Shown: in pieces, positions 16,400-25,415 of the stretch | Position numbering within the stretch: position 1 is the stretch's first letter | Layout of the letters: every line of letters starts with the position of its first letter | Source: Catellatospora methionotrophica | Lineage (GTDB): Bacteria; Actinomycetota; Actinomycetes; Mycobacteriales; Micromonosporaceae | Length of the DNA stretch: 64,000 nt | NCBI RefSeq assembly: GCF_011297335.1 | Contig: NZ_JAAOTJ010000001.1 | Coordinates: 124,001-188,000, forward strand | Direction: 5' to 3' | Notes under the pieces: generated by a model | The model's input: the letters and a program-made list of their open reading frames with translations, nothing else | What the model was told of the DNA's origin: nothing | Database searches by the model: none | Program-made: the position numbers and the translations under genes

Positions 16400-18058
16400 C
16401 TATGCCGATGCTGCCTGTCCAGTGTCCTCCACCGGCGCGGGCCGGCGCCTGCGCGCCACGCCCGCCGCGACCAGCAGCGCGAGCGCCGCCAGCGTCAGCA
16501 GGTACTCCGGCCACGGCCCGAGGCTCGTCGCCGGCGTGGTGCCGGAGCCGAGGTGCAGGTCGCGCACGAGTACCGCGTCGGTGTTGAAACCAGATGCATC
16601 ATGCACATTTCCGTCGGAAGTTACAAATCCGGACACACCGACAGTCGAGGCCATCAGGCTGTCGCGGCCGTGCTCGACGGCCCGCAGCCGCACCATGGCC
16701 ATCTGCTGCATCGCCTCGGACTCGTCGAACGTGGCGTTGTTCGTCTGCACCGCGAGCAGCTGCGCCCCTGCTCGCACGGTGTCGCGCACGACGTCGTCGT
16801 AGGCGACCTCGAAGCAGATCACGTCGCCGACCTTCGCCGGGCCCAGGGTCAGCACACCGGGCGCGGTGCCCGCGACGAAGTCGGTGCGCAGCAGCTTGGC
16901 CTGGTTCGTGATCGCCTGCGCGAGCGGCTCGACGATCGGGCGCAGCGGCAGGTACTCGGCGAACGGCACCGGGTGCTGCTTGAGGTACATCTGCTCGGGC
17001 CGCGTGCCGGGCGCGAGGTCGGCGGGCCAGACGATGCCCGCGTTGCGGGACTGGCCCTGCTCCGGGCCGGACAGCACCGCGCCGACCAGGATCGGCGCGT
17101 TGATGGCGCGGGCGGCGGTGTTGATCGCGTCGGCGGCGCCCGGGTTGCGCAGCGGGTCTATGTCGGAGGCGTTCTCGGGCCATACGACCAGGTCGGGCTG
17201 CTTAACCTGCCCGGCCCGCACCTTGTCGGCCAGGGCCATGGTCGCGGCGACGTGGTTGTTGAGCACGGCCTGGCGCTGGGCGTTGAAGTCCAGGCCCAGG
17301 CGCGGCACGTTGCCCTGCACGACGGCGACCGTCACGGCGCGCCCGTCCGGGGTCGTCGTGGGCAGCACCAGTCCCACCAGCACCACCGCGAGCGCTCCGC
17401 CGGTCGCGGCCGCGGCGCGAGTCCAGGCCCGTGCGCCGACGGCCTGCCCGAGGGCGTACGCCAGCAGCCCGCCCGCCGCCGCGACGGCGAAGGTGACCAG
17501 GGGCGCGCCGCCGTACCCGGCCAGGGCCAGGGTCGGGGCGTCGGCCTGGCTGAACGCGAGCCTCCCCCACGGGAACCCGCCGAACGGGGCCCGGTCGCGC
17601 AGCGCCTCCTGCGCCACCCACAGCAGTGCGATCCCGGCCGGCCACACCCACGGCCTGTGCCGCGCGAACGGGCTGAGCCACGCCAGGGCCATGCCGAGCA
17701 GCCCCAGGTAGGTGGCCTGGAACAGGGTGAGCAGGATCCACGGGGCGTAGCCGACGTGCAGGTTCGTCCACGCCAGCAGCGGACCGAAGAACACCGCCCC
17801 GGTGACCAGGCCGAGGCCGAACCCGGCCCGCAACCTGCGCCCGCGTACCGCCACGGCCATCAGCGCGACGCCGATCGGGGCGGTCCACCACAGGCCGTAC
17901 AGCGGGAACGCGACGAGCAGCGCCAGCCCGGCGACGACCGCCAGGCCCAGCGCGACGGGCAGCCGCAGCGGGGTGTCCGCGCCGGTCGGCATACCGCCGG
18001 GCGTCTTGTCCGGTCCGCTGTCGCCGTCCGCCGGAGCGAGGGTCTGCACAGTCACCAC
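16400..18058 (-). CDS. lnt: Apolipoprotein N-acyltransferase
   Basis: A 552-residue inner-membrane enzyme that N-acylates the lipid-modified Cys of lipoproteins. Several N-terminal membrane helices (about residues 30-230) precede a nitrilase-like domain with the Glu-Lys-Cys triad: Glu in VVWPENAS, Lys in [10 protein letters not shown], Cys in [12 protein letters not shown] final helix ([17 protein letters not shown]) anchors the C-terminus. The start is GTG at 18058, or 18055 or 18049, all in the same short stretch. It is the first gene of the lnt-ppm pair. Confidence 0.9.
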   Translation of the reverse strand: MVTVQTLAPADGDSGPDKTPGGMPTGADTPLRLPVALGLAVVAGLALLVAFPLYGLWWTAPIGVALMAVAVRGRRLRAGFGLGLVTGAVFFGPLLAWTNLHVGYAPWILLTLFQATYLGLLGMALAWLSPFARHRPWVWPAGIALLWVAQEALRDRAPFGGFPWGRLAFSQADAPTLALAGYGGAPLVTFAVAAAGGLLAYALGQAVGARAWTRAAAATGGALAVVLVGLVLPTTTPDGRAVTVAVVQGNVPRLGLDFNAQRQAVLNNHVAATMALADKVRAGQVKQPDLVVWPENASDIDPLRNPGAADAINTAARAINAPILVGAVLSGPEQGQSRNAGIVWPADLAPGTRPEQMYLKQHPVPFAEYLPLRPIVEPLAQAITNQAKLLRTDFVAGTAPGVLTLGPAKVGDVICFEVAYDDVVRDTVRAGAQLLAVQTNNATFDESEAMQQMAMVRLRAVEHGRDSLMASTVGVSGFVTSDGNVHDASGFNTDAVLVRDLHLGSGTTPATSLGPWPEYLLTLAALALLVAAGVARRRRPAPVEDTGQAASA

Positions 18059-18263
18059 GTCACCAATCTCTCGCCGCCGCGCGCGCTCACACGCACCCAC
18101 GCCAAGATCGGCGGCCAGGTGCCGCTGCAAGGCTACACAGCCCTGCCCGCAGCCCCTCGGCACCGTCGCGCCCACCCTGTGGGCTGCAGTTTCGGGGATA
18201 CCGCACGCATCAGCGGAACCGAAGGCGCAGCCTGCTCGAACTGCGGCGGTCCGGGATAAAGGC

Positions 18264-18293
18264 CGGGGCGCGGCCGGTGATGGCCGCGCCCCG
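18264..18293. terminator. Hairpin downstream of the lysine cluster
   Basis: A perfect 12-base-pair GC-rich inverted repeat (18264-18275 and 18282-18293) with a 6-base loop. It lies about 240 bases past the last gene of the minus-strand lysine operon. Confidence 0.5.
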
Positions 18294-18333
18294 CACTCCC
18301 AACTTCAACGCCGCCAGCCCTCGACCTTCGGGC

Positions 18334-18368
18334 CGATCGGCGTCCGGTGCCTGAACCGGTGCCGATCG
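18334..18368 (+). terminator. Hairpin followed by TTTT
   Basis: CGATCGGC (18334-18341) pairs with GCCGATCG (18361-18368), with further partial pairing (CCGGT/ACCGGT) between them. TTTT follows directly, as in an intrinsic terminator reading rightward. There is no obvious plus-strand gene just upstream. Confidence 0.35.
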
Positions 18369-18536
18369 TTTTCTACTGATCGGTGCTGGCGCCTGCCGTG
18401 CCAGGCCGCCTGATCGGCGACGCCCGCCGGACGGCGGCAGGCACGGTGAAGGACCTCACGACGGTACCGGCGCGGCCTCGCACGGTCAATTTCACGATGT
18501 GGTCACCGAGGGTGACGAACGCCGCATTCGGGTGAG

Positions 18537-19871
18537 TCAGCCCAGCTCAGCGGCGAGCAGCGCCGCCGCGGCGTCGGGATGTTCCACCGAGAGGAGTCCC
18601 GCCGCCGCCAGAATGTAGGACACGTCGACGACCGTTCGGGCGGCTCGTGGCAGGGCCCAGCCGCCCGCGGTGTCGCCGAGGCCCGCGCCGAGTACGGCCT
18701 GCGCGACCTGGGGCGGGCTGTGCCGCAGCACGCCGCCGGAGCCGATCGCGGTCCGCACCGCGCGCAGGTCACGCCCGCCCCGGCGCGGCCCACCGGCCAC
18801 GACGGCCTCGCCGCGGGCGTGGCGGCGCAGCGCCACCGTGACCGCCAGTTCGGCCAGCCGCTGGTCGACGGCCCGTTCGGTGCCGTCGTCGGCCACGTAG
18901 CCGGGATGCTCCGCGCGGGCGGCGGCCGCCTGTTCCAGGGCCTGCGCCTCGTCCGGTGAGATGATCTTCTCCAGGGCCGCGGCGGCCACGACTCCGGGCG
19001 CGGACCAGCGCATGCCGAGATCGCCCTCGACCGTACGGGCCGCCCACAGCACCCCGGCGACCTCGTCGCGGACCCCGGCCAGCTGCTCGGCATCGGGGGT
19101 CAGCACCGAGTACACGTCCGTGGTCGCCCCGCCGACGTCGACGACGAGCAGGTCCTCGGCCGTACGCGAGGCCAGCAGCTCGACCCCGGACAGGACCGCG
19201 TCGGGGGTCGCCGCGCGCACCAGCGAGGCGAACCGCGGCCCGCGCGACAGCCGCTTGCCGCCGATGACGTGCTGCAGGAACACCTGCCGGATCGCCGCGC
19301 GGGCCGGGCCGGGGTCGAGCACCCCGATCGCGGGCAGCACGTTGTCGACCGCCACGACCGGCACACCCGCCCCCGACAGCAGCGCGGCGAGCTGCTCGCG
19401 GCAGTCGGCGTTGCCCGCCAGCACCGTCGGCACCCGCCAGCGGGCGCTCGCCAGCCGGGTCGCGTTGTGGGTGATCGTCTCGGCGTCGCCGCCGTCGGTG
19501 CCGCCGACCAGCAGCACCACGTCGGGGCGGGCGGCGCGCAGCTCGGCGAGCCCCGCGCGGTCGAGGCGGCCCGCGGCGACGTGCACGACCCGCGACCCGG
19601 CCGACAGCCCGACCCGGTGCCCGGCCTGCGCCGTCACCAGGCGCTCGTAACCGACGACGGCCAGCCGCAGCCCGCCACCGGCCGATGAGCACACCAGCAG
19701 CCCGTCCGGGGCCCGGCCCGTGGCGGCCACCGCCGCGTCGAGGCCGTGCAGGACGTCGGTGCCGACGGTCGTACGGTGCGAACCGGTCGCGACGAGTTCA
19801 CCGCTGCCCGTGTCGACCAGGGCCGCCTTGGTGAACGTCGACCCGACGTCGACACAGCACAGCAGGCTCAC
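18537..19871 (-). CDS. MutL/GlmL-family ASKHA ATPase (aminomutase reactivation type)
   Basis: A 444-residue protein of the glutamate-mutase MutL family with the actin-like ATPase signature CVDVGSTFTKAALVD at the N-terminus and VVDVGGATTDVYSV in the second lobe. MutL-type proteins accompany B12-dependent carbon-skeleton and amino mutases; related KamB/KamC proteins reactivate lysine 5,6-aminomutase. Only the MutL-like partner is seen here; no MutS-like gene is nearby. GTG at 19871 overlaps the stop of kal as GTGA; the longer open frame runs antisense through kal and is rejected. Last gene of the lysine operon. Confidence 0.8.
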   Translation of the reverse strand: MSLLCCVDVGSTFTKAALVDTGSGELVATGSHRTTVGTDVLHGLDAAVAATGRAPDGLLVCSSAGGGLRLAVVGYERLVTAQAGHRVGLSAGSRVVHVAAGRLDRAGLAELRAARPDVVLLVGGTDGGDAETITHNATRLASARWRVPTVLAGNADCREQLAALLSGAGVPVVAVDNVLPAIGVLDPGPARAAIRQVFLQHVIGGKRLSRGPRFASLVRAATPDAVLSGVELLASRTAEDLLVVDVGGATTDVYSVLTPDAEQLAGVRDEVAGVLWAARTVEGDLGMRWSAPGVVAAAALEKIISPDEAQALEQAAAARAEHPGYVADDGTERAVDQRLAELAVTVALRRHARGEAVVAGGPRRGGRDLRAVRTAIGSGGVLRHSPPQVAQAVLGAGLGDTAGGWALPRAARTVVDVSYILAAAGLLSVEHPDAAAALLAAELG

Positions 19872-20248
19872 TGGGGCGGGACCACCACGGTGCCGGTCGC
19901 CGTCACCGCGGTCACCGGCGGGTCCAGGACCTCGGCCGCCGACTCCGACCGGTCCGGGCGGCCCCGGCACACCACGCGCGCCTCGAAGTCGATCGTGCGG
20001 CTGCGGGTGCCCATCCGGGCCACCGTCGCCACGATCTCCAGCACGTCCCCGGCCCGCATCGGGGCCTTGAACTGCACGTCGGAGTACGAGGCGAACAGGC
20101 CCTCGTCGCCGTCGAGCCGGATGCACACCTCGGTCGCGACGTCACCGAACGCCGCCAGGGCGTACGCCCCGTCGACGAGGTTGCCCGCGTAGTGCGCGTG
20201 GCCGTACGGCACGTACTTCCGGTGGGTAACGGTAAATCCGACGCTCAT
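19868..20248 (-). CDS. kal: 3-aminobutyryl-CoA ammonia-lyase
   Basis: A 126-residue single hotdog-fold protein. HAHYAGNLVDGAYALAAFGD followed by VATEVCIRLDGDEGLFASYS and VQFKAPMRAGDVLE match Kal of lysine-fermenting clostridia, which removes ammonia from 3-aminobutyryl-CoA to give crotonyl-CoA. Its length fits Kal, and its place directly after kamE supports the call. It is coupled to the MutL-like gene by a GTGA overlap. Confidence 0.85.
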   Translation of the reverse strand: MSVGFTVTHRKYVPYGHAHYAGNLVDGAYALAAFGDVATEVCIRLDGDEGLFASYSDVQFKAPMRAGDVLEIVATVARMGTRSRTIDFEARVVCRGRPDRSESAAEVLDPPVTAVTATGTVVVPPQ

Positions 20249-20318
20249 GCCCGCTCCTCGCTTCGCTCGTCACCGGCATGAGTCTTCACGTGCCCCATGA
20301 TCCGCTCGCTGCGCTCGC
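20249..20318. repeat. Short AGCGAGCG-type intergenic repeats between kamE and kal
   Basis: On the minus strand this 70-base gap reads GAGCGAGCGCAGCGAGCGG and later GACGAGCGAAGCGAGGAGCG. These near-palindromic AGCGAGCG/CGAAGCGAG units are scattered between actinomycete genes. The second unit also supplies the GAGGAG site for kal. The gap is the loosest spacing in an otherwise overlapping operon. Confidence 0.5.
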
Positions 20319-21080
20319 TCATGCCGCCACTGCCTTCTTCCGGTCGGCCTTCTCGGTGATCAGCGCGTGCACCAGGTAGCTGGCGACCTCGCGCGGGGTG
20401 GTGCCGCGGCCGAAGATCCGGTCCACGCCGAGCTCGCCGGTCATCAGCTCGTCGAAGCGCGGGCCGCCGACGATCAGCAGCGGCCGCTTGTCGGCGGGCA
20501 GCGCCTCCCGGAACGCCGCCGACATCTCCCGCGTGTTGTGCAGGTGCGCGTCGCGCTGGGTGACGACCTGCGAGACGAGCACCGCGTCGGCCTTCTCCGC
20601 CTTCGCGGCCGCGACCAGTTCCGGCACGGTGATCTGCGCGCCGAGGTTGACGACCTTCAGCTCGCGGTAGTACTCCAGGCCCTTCTCGCCGGCGATGCCC
20701 TTGAGGTTGAGGATCGCGTCGATGCCGACGGTGTGCGCGTCGGTGCCGATGCACGCCCCGACCACCGACAGCTTGCGGCGCATCTTCTGCTTGACGACCG
20801 TGTTGACCTCCTTGGCGGTCAGCAGCGGGAAGTCACGCTCGACGACCACGACCTTGTCGAGCTCGACCAGGTGCCGGACGCTGCCGTAGATCACGAAGAA
20901 GGTGAAGCCGTCGCCCATCTGCTTGGCGTGCACCAGCATCGCCGGTTCCAGGCCCATCTTCGCCGCGAGCTGCAGCGCGGCCCCTTCGGCCTTCTTGTCG
21001 TGCGGCAGCGGCAGCGTGAAGCTGACCTGGGTCATGCCGTCGCCGGTGGTGTCGCCGTACGGGCGGATGACGGTCTTCAC
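20319..21080 (-). CDS. kamE: Lysine 5,6-aminomutase beta subunit
   Basis: A 253-residue cobalamin-binding subunit. The base-off B12 motif DxHxxG is DAHTVG at 114-119 with the cobalt-ligand His at 116. K127 in LNLKGIAG lies exactly 11 residues later, matching the spacing of His133 and the PLP lysine Lys144 of the clostridial enzyme. With KamD, adenosylcobalamin and PLP it moves the terminal amino group of beta-lysine to give 3,5-diaminohexanoate. GTG at 21080 overlaps the kamD stop (GTGA). Confidence 0.95.
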   Translation of the reverse strand: MKTVIRPYGDTTGDGMTQVSFTLPLPHDKKAEGAALQLAAKMGLEPAMLVHAKQMGDGFTFFVIYGSVRHLVELDKVVVVERDFPLLTAKEVNTVVKQKMRRKLSVVGACIGTDAHTVGIDAILNLKGIAGEKGLEYYRELKVVNLGAQITVPELVAAAKAEKADAVLVSQVVTQRDAHLHNTREMSAAFREALPADKRPLLIVGGPRFDELMTGELGVDRIFGRGTTPREVASYLVHALITEKADRKKAVAA

Positions 21081-22663
21081 TGCTGCTCCTTGCCGGGGGT
21101 CTCCAGGATCTCGGTGGCCGGGTTGTAGTAGCCGTCGTCGTGCGCGGCGACGCCGTCCAGGCCCTTGCCCCGGTTCGCGGGCCGTTTCATGATCCCGAAC
21201 GTGCCGTCCGCGATCGCGTTGAGGAGCGTGTCGCCCTCGATCTTTTCGAGCAGGCTGATCGCCTCGTCGAGGACCTGGTGGGCGCGGCGCTGGATGAAGC
21301 CGTCCGGGGCGGGCACGAAGTCCTCGTGCAGGTTGCCCGCCGCGCCGAGCACGTAGCGAACGTTCTGCAGGGCGATGTCGCGGTCGGACAGCCACGGCGT
21401 GACCACGGCCTCGGTCATCATGCCGACCAGCAGGATGCTCTGCCCGGTCAGCGCCCCGACCAGGTTGAAGAACCCGTCGAGCAGGTTGCCGCGGAACACG
21501 TCGCCGGTCATGTGCTTGGTGGGCGGCATCCACTTCAGCGGCGCGTCCGGGAACAGCTCCCGGGCCAGCAGCGCGTGGGCCAGTTCCAGGCGGAACGACT
21601 CCGGCAGCTCCGGGTTGATCTCGAACGCGTGCCCGAGCCCGAGCTGCCAGTCGGCGAGCCCCGCCTCGTGCGCGAAGTACTCGTTGAGCAGCTGCGACAC
21701 GGTCACCGTGTGCGCGGCCTCGACGGCGTCGGCAGTGGTGAGGTAGTTGTCCTCACCGGTGTTGATGATGATCCCGGCGCGGGCGTGGATCTGGCGGGAG
21801 AACCGCTGGTCCACGAACGTGCGGATCGGGTTGATGTCGCGGAACAGGATGCCGTACATCGAGTCGTTGAGCATCATGTCCAGCCGCTGCAGCCCGGCCA
21901 GCGTCGCGATCTCGGGCATGCACAGGCCGGACGCGTAGTTGGTCAGCCGCACGTAGCGGCCGAGCTCCCTGCTCGACTCGTCCAGGGCGGCCCGCATCAG
22001 GCGGAAGTTCTCCTGGGTGGCGTACGTGCCCGCGAAACCCTCCCGGGTCGCGCCCTCGGGCACGTAGTCGAGCAGCGACTGCCCGGTGGAGCGGATCACC
22101 GCGATGACGTCCGCGCCCGCGCGGGCCGCCGCCTGCGCCTGCGGGATGTCCTCGTAGATGTCGCCGGTCGCCACGATCAGGTAGATCCACGGCCGCTGTT
22201 TCGGGTCACCGTACCGCTTGATCATCTTGTCGCGGTCGGCCCGGTTGCGGTCGATCTGCTTGATGCCCGCGGCGACCTGACGGCGCGACGCCTTCTTCGC
22301 GGCGGTGACGGCCCTACCGGAGGGCAGGTCGAACCGCACCGAACCGGCGGCAGCCTTCTGCGCCAGCAGGGTCAGCTGCTCCCCCGTCGGCTCCAGGCCG
22401 TGCTCGGCCAGGGCGTGGAACACCGGCAGCGCCACGCCGTGGCCCAGCCCGACGTCGTTACGTACCGCGTCGACCAGGCGGTTCACCCACGGGATGCCGT
22501 CGGGGTCGGCGCCGGTCACCCCGGCCAGCCGCAGCACGGCCCGCTCCACCGACACGGTGGTGTGCGACTGCGCCATCTCCACCACGGGCCGCCCGGCCTT
22601 CGCCGCCAGCGCCCGTGCCCGGTGCACCAGCGCCGGATCGAGGCCAAGTTTATTGCTGCTCAT
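21077..22663 (-). CDS. kamD: Lysine 5,6-aminomutase alpha subunit
   Basis: A 528-residue catalytic TIM-barrel subunit of D-lysine/beta-lysine 5,6-aminomutase. Family stretches include IKQIDRNRADRDKMIKRYGD, WIYLIVATGDIYEDIPQAQ, VRLTNYASGLCMPEIA and KWMPPTKHMTGDVFRGN. The length fits clostridial KamD (about 516). ATG at 22663 is used; it overlaps the upstream amidohydrolase gene by 14 bases, so the genes are translationally coupled. The usual order kamD-kamE is kept. Confidence 0.95.
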   Translation of the reverse strand: MSSNKLGLDPALVHRARALAAKAGRPVVEMAQSHTTVSVERAVLRLAGVTGADPDGIPWVNRLVDAVRNDVGLGHGVALPVFHALAEHGLEPTGEQLTLLAQKAAAGSVRFDLPSGRAVTAAKKASRRQVAAGIKQIDRNRADRDKMIKRYGDPKQRPWIYLIVATGDIYEDIPQAQAAARAGADVIAVIRSTGQSLLDYVPEGATREGFAGTYATQENFRLMRAALDESSRELGRYVRLTNYASGLCMPEIATLAGLQRLDMMLNDSMYGILFRDINPIRTFVDQRFSRQIHARAGIIINTGEDNYLTTADAVEAAHTVTVSQLLNEYFAHEAGLADWQLGLGHAFEINPELPESFRLELAHALLARELFPDAPLKWMPPTKHMTGDVFRGNLLDGFFNLVGALTGQSILLVGMMTEAVVTPWLSDRDIALQNVRYVLGAAGNLHEDFVPAPDGFIQRRAHQVLDEAISLLEKIEGDTLLNAIADGTFGIMKRPANRGKGLDGVAAHDDGYYNPATEILETPGKEQQ

Positions 22664-24194
22664 AGATCGTTTCTCCACGCAGTACGGTACGGACACAGAC
22701 CGGCAGCTCGTCGTGCTGCTCAAGACTGGGCAGGGTGCCGGACAGGCCGGCCGGGGTACGCCACACCGCGAACGTCGCCGGGGAGCCCGGCACGAGCACG
22801 CCCTCGGCGTCTTCGTGCACGGCGCGCCAGCCGCCACGGGTGTGCGCCGCGAACGCCGACTTCGCGCTCATCCGCTGATGGGTGTTGAAGTGCTGCATCG
22901 CGGCCCGGACACTGCCCCACGGGTCCAGCGGCGTCACCGGGCTGTCCGACCCGAACGCCAGCGCCACGCCCGTGTTGTGCATCTGCCCCATCGGGTTCGA
23001 CGCCAGGCTGCGCGCCACCCCGAGCCGCTGGGCGTACATCTGGTGCTCGCCGCCCCACAGCCGGTCGAACGCGGGCTGCATCGAGGCGACGATGCCGTAG
23101 TCCACGAACGCCGCGATCAGCCGCTTGTCCATGATCTCGGCGTGCTCGACCCGGTGCCGGGCGTCGCGCAGCGCGTCGGTGCCCAGCACCTGGTCCGCCA
23201 GCTCGAATCCGGCGACCACCGTCGAGATCGCCGCGTCGCCGATGGCGTGGAAGCCGCCCTGCATGCCGTGGCGGTGGCAGTCGAGCAGGTGATCGCGCAC
23301 CTGCTCGGCGGTCACGTAGCCGTGGCCGCAGCCGCGCTCGCCGTCGAGGTAGTCCTCGCCCAGGTGCGCGGTCCGCGAGCCCAGCGCGCCGTCGGCGTAC
23401 AGGTCGCCGCCCGCGCCGACCGCGCCGAGTTCGCGGGCCTTGGCCGCGCCCATCAGCTCGCCCCAGAACCCGTAGATCTCGGGCAGGCCCTGCCCGGACA
23501 GGCGCAGCAGCTCGGTGAAGTCGTCCTCGCTGGACGTGCCGGGCCCGCCGCACTCGTGCACGGCCGCGATGCCCAGGCTCGCCGCGTGGCGCAGCATCCG
23601 CATCTGCGCGTCGCGCCGCTGCACGATCGTGATCTGCCCGAACGCGGCCGCACGGACCACGTGGTGGGCGTCGCGCCGCACCCAGCCCGACGCGTCATAG
23701 CCGGGCGCGTCGGCGGACAGGGCCAGCAGGTCCGAGGAGACCAGCGCCGAGTGGATCGACGCCTGGGACAGGTACACGCTGCGCCCGCCCGCCGCCCGGT
23801 CCAGCTCACCCGCCGTCGGCGGGGTCTGCGCCGCACCCCAGGTGCTCTCGTCGAAGCCGTGCCCGAGCACGACCGCCTCCGGTCCCAGCCCGGACGCGAA
23901 CTCGGCGACGGCCTTGAGCAGCTCGGTAGCGCTGCGCACCGCCGACAGGTCCAATCCGGCCAGGGCCAGGCCGGTGTCGGTGGCGTGCACGTGCGCGTCG
24001 ACGAACGCCGGGGTGACCAGGGCCCCGCCCAGGTCCACGCGCAGGTCGGCGGTCGGGGCGTCGGCGAGCGGCCCGAGCCAGACGATGTGCTGGCCACGGG
24101 TGAGCAGCGCGGTGGCGCCGGGGTCGGCGGGGCTGCGGACGACGGCGTTGTGCCAGAGCGTCGTACGCTCGGCCGGCAAGGCGGAGATCTGCAT
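22650..24194 (-). CDS. Amidohydrolase family 3 (YtcJ-like) protein
   Basis: A 514-residue metal-dependent hydrolase of the amidohydrolase-3/N-acyl-D-amino-acid deacylase type. VTPAFVDAHVHATD gives the HxH ligands; further candidate ligands are in GGFHAIGDAAIST and ARHRVEHAEIMD, and the catalytic Asp in ALAFGSDSPVTPLDP. The family hydrolyses amides, carbamates and related bonds. It sits between kdd and kamD, 4 bases after kdd and overlapping kamD, where lysine fermenters often carry kce. It has no resemblance to the kce (BKACE) family; its pathway role is unknown. Confidence 0.8.
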   Translation of the reverse strand: MQISALPAERTTLWHNAVVRSPADPGATALLTRGQHIVWLGPLADAPTADLRVDLGGALVTPAFVDAHVHATDTGLALAGLDLSAVRSATELLKAVAEFASGLGPEAVVLGHGFDESTWGAAQTPPTAGELDRAAGGRSVYLSQASIHSALVSSDLLALSADAPGYDASGWVRRDAHHVVRAAAFGQITIVQRRDAQMRMLRHAASLGIAAVHECGGPGTSSEDDFTELLRLSGQGLPEIYGFWGELMGAAKARELGAVGAGGDLYADGALGSRTAHLGEDYLDGERGCGHGYVTAEQVRDHLLDCHRHGMQGGFHAIGDAAISTVVAGFELADQVLGTDALRDARHRVEHAEIMDKRLIAAFVDYGIVASMQPAFDRLWGGEHQMYAQRLGVARSLASNPMGQMHNTGVALAFGSDSPVTPLDPWGSVRAAMQHFNTHQRMSAKSAFAAHTRGGWRAVHEDAEGVLVPGSPATFAVWRTPAGLSGTLPSLEQHDELPVCVRTVLRGETIYEQQ

Positions 24195-24198
24195 TACG

Positions 24199-25263
24199 TC
24201 AGTCTGCCGTGCCGGACGTGGCCCGCGAGGCCTCGTGGTGCAGACGGGACTCGAACAGCCCTCGCACCGCCGGGACCTGGCGCAGCAGATCCAGCGCGTA
24301 CGCCGCGTGGCCGGGCACGTAACCGTTGCCCACCAGCATCGTCACGTCCGCCGCCAGGCCCTCGGCACCCAGGGCCGCCGCCGCGAAGCTGGTCGCCATC
24401 GAGAAGAAGATCACGGTGCCGCCGTCGGCGGTCGACAGGATCGCCCCGTGCTCGCAGCCGGGCACGTCGACGCAGACCACGGTCACGTCCGCGGCCCGCC
24501 CGCCCAGCGCCGCGCTCACCGCGTCCGCGAGCGCCACCGGGTTGCGGGCGTCGGCGAGCGCGACGGCGTCGGCCAGGCCCGCTGCCTGTAGCGTCGCGCG
24601 CTCGCGCTCGATCGGCACCACGCCGACCGTGCGGCTCGCCCCGGCGGCCTTCGCGGCGGCCAGGGACAGCGAGCCGCTCTTGCCCGCGCCGCCGATCACG
24701 GCGACGGTCGGGTTGTCGTACTTGGCGACCACGCGCGCGGTCAGTGCGGGCGCTCCGCACACGTCCATGACCGCGAGGGCCAGCTCCGGGTCCAGGTCGG
24801 CGGGCAGCACCGCGGCGATGGAGCGGGCGAACAGGATCGCGTGGCCCTCGCAGGGGACCTGCTCGCCGCCGCCGTCCCAGCGCTTGAGGCCGTCGGTGAT
24901 CGACAGCGGGGTCAGCGTGAGCGAGACCAGGGTGGCGACCTTGTCGCCGACCTTGAGGCCGAGCGGGGAGTCCGGGCCGACCGCCTCCACGGTGCCGATC
25001 AGCATGCCACCCGAGCCGGTGACGGGGTTCTGCATCTTGCCGCGCGCCCCGATGATCTCCAGGACCTCGGCCCGGACAGCCGCCCCGTCGCCATTGTGCT
25101 TGGTGGCCAACTGGCGGAAGCTGGCCGCGTCGAGGTTGAGCCGCTCGATGGCGATACGCACCTCGTCTGCCCCGATTTCCGACGCATTGTCCAGGCGAAG
25201 TGCCGCCTGGGGCAATACCCCGCGCGGTTCCAGGACCCGGTGCAGGCCGATCGGTGACGTCAT
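24199..25263 (-). CDS. kdd: L-erythro-3,5-diaminohexanoate dehydrogenase
   Basis: A 354-residue NAD(P)-dependent dehydrogenase matching Kdd. It has a Rossmann site at about 186-200 (VAVIGGAGKSGSLSL), the N-terminal SPIGLHRVLEPRGVLPQ, and the middle NPVTGSGGMLIGTV. It oxidatively deaminates 3,5-diaminohexanoate to 3-keto-5-aminohexanoate. ATG at 25263 has GGAGAA 7 bases upstream. It leads the minus-strand operon kdd-amidohydrolase-kamD-kamE-kal-mutL, divergent from kamA. Confidence 0.93.
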   Translation of the reverse strand: MTSPIGLHRVLEPRGVLPQAALRLDNASEIGADEVRIAIERLNLDAASFRQLATKHNGDGAAVRAEVLEIIGARGKMQNPVTGSGGMLIGTVEAVGPDSPLGLKVGDKVATLVSLTLTPLSITDGLKRWDGGGEQVPCEGHAILFARSIAAVLPADLDPELALAVMDVCGAPALTARVVAKYDNPTVAVIGGAGKSGSLSLAAAKAAGASRTVGVVPIERERATLQAAGLADAVALADARNPVALADAVSAALGGRAADVTVVCVDVPGCEHGAILSTADGGTVIFFSMATSFAAAALGAEGLAADVTMLVGNGYVPGHAAYALDLLRQVPAVRGLFESRLHHEASRATSGTAD

Positions 25264-25415
25264 TGTCCGGTTCTCCTAAAAAGTGAAGTGCACCCGCGAG
25301 ATCAAAACCAAAATTGCGGTTAGATTTGAACTGTGCGGGAAATTCTACGGCAGACTAGTTGGTACGCCGAAGAACTTCCAGTATGGTCAACGGGACCGCA
25401 AAGGAGAGGCCACCG
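25264..25415. promoter_or_regulatory. Divergent promoter region kdd/kamA
   Basis: 152 bases between the two start sites, clearly AT-richer than the surroundings (for example 25275-25345). It should hold promoters for both arms of the lysine cluster. No palindromic operator was clear by eye, and no cobalamin riboswitch signature was recognised. Confidence 0.6.

Larger units (their letters stand above)
18059..18536. other. 478-base intergenic region upstream of lnt
   Basis: No convincing gene is seen on either strand. It holds the lnt leader on the left and two hairpins near 18264 and 18334 that could end transcription of the lysine operon arriving from the right. Confidence 0.5.

Noticed and set aside
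25264-25415. Cobalamin riboswitch for the B12-dependent aminomutase operon
   Set aside because: The gap is too short and no B12-box-like sequence was recognised.
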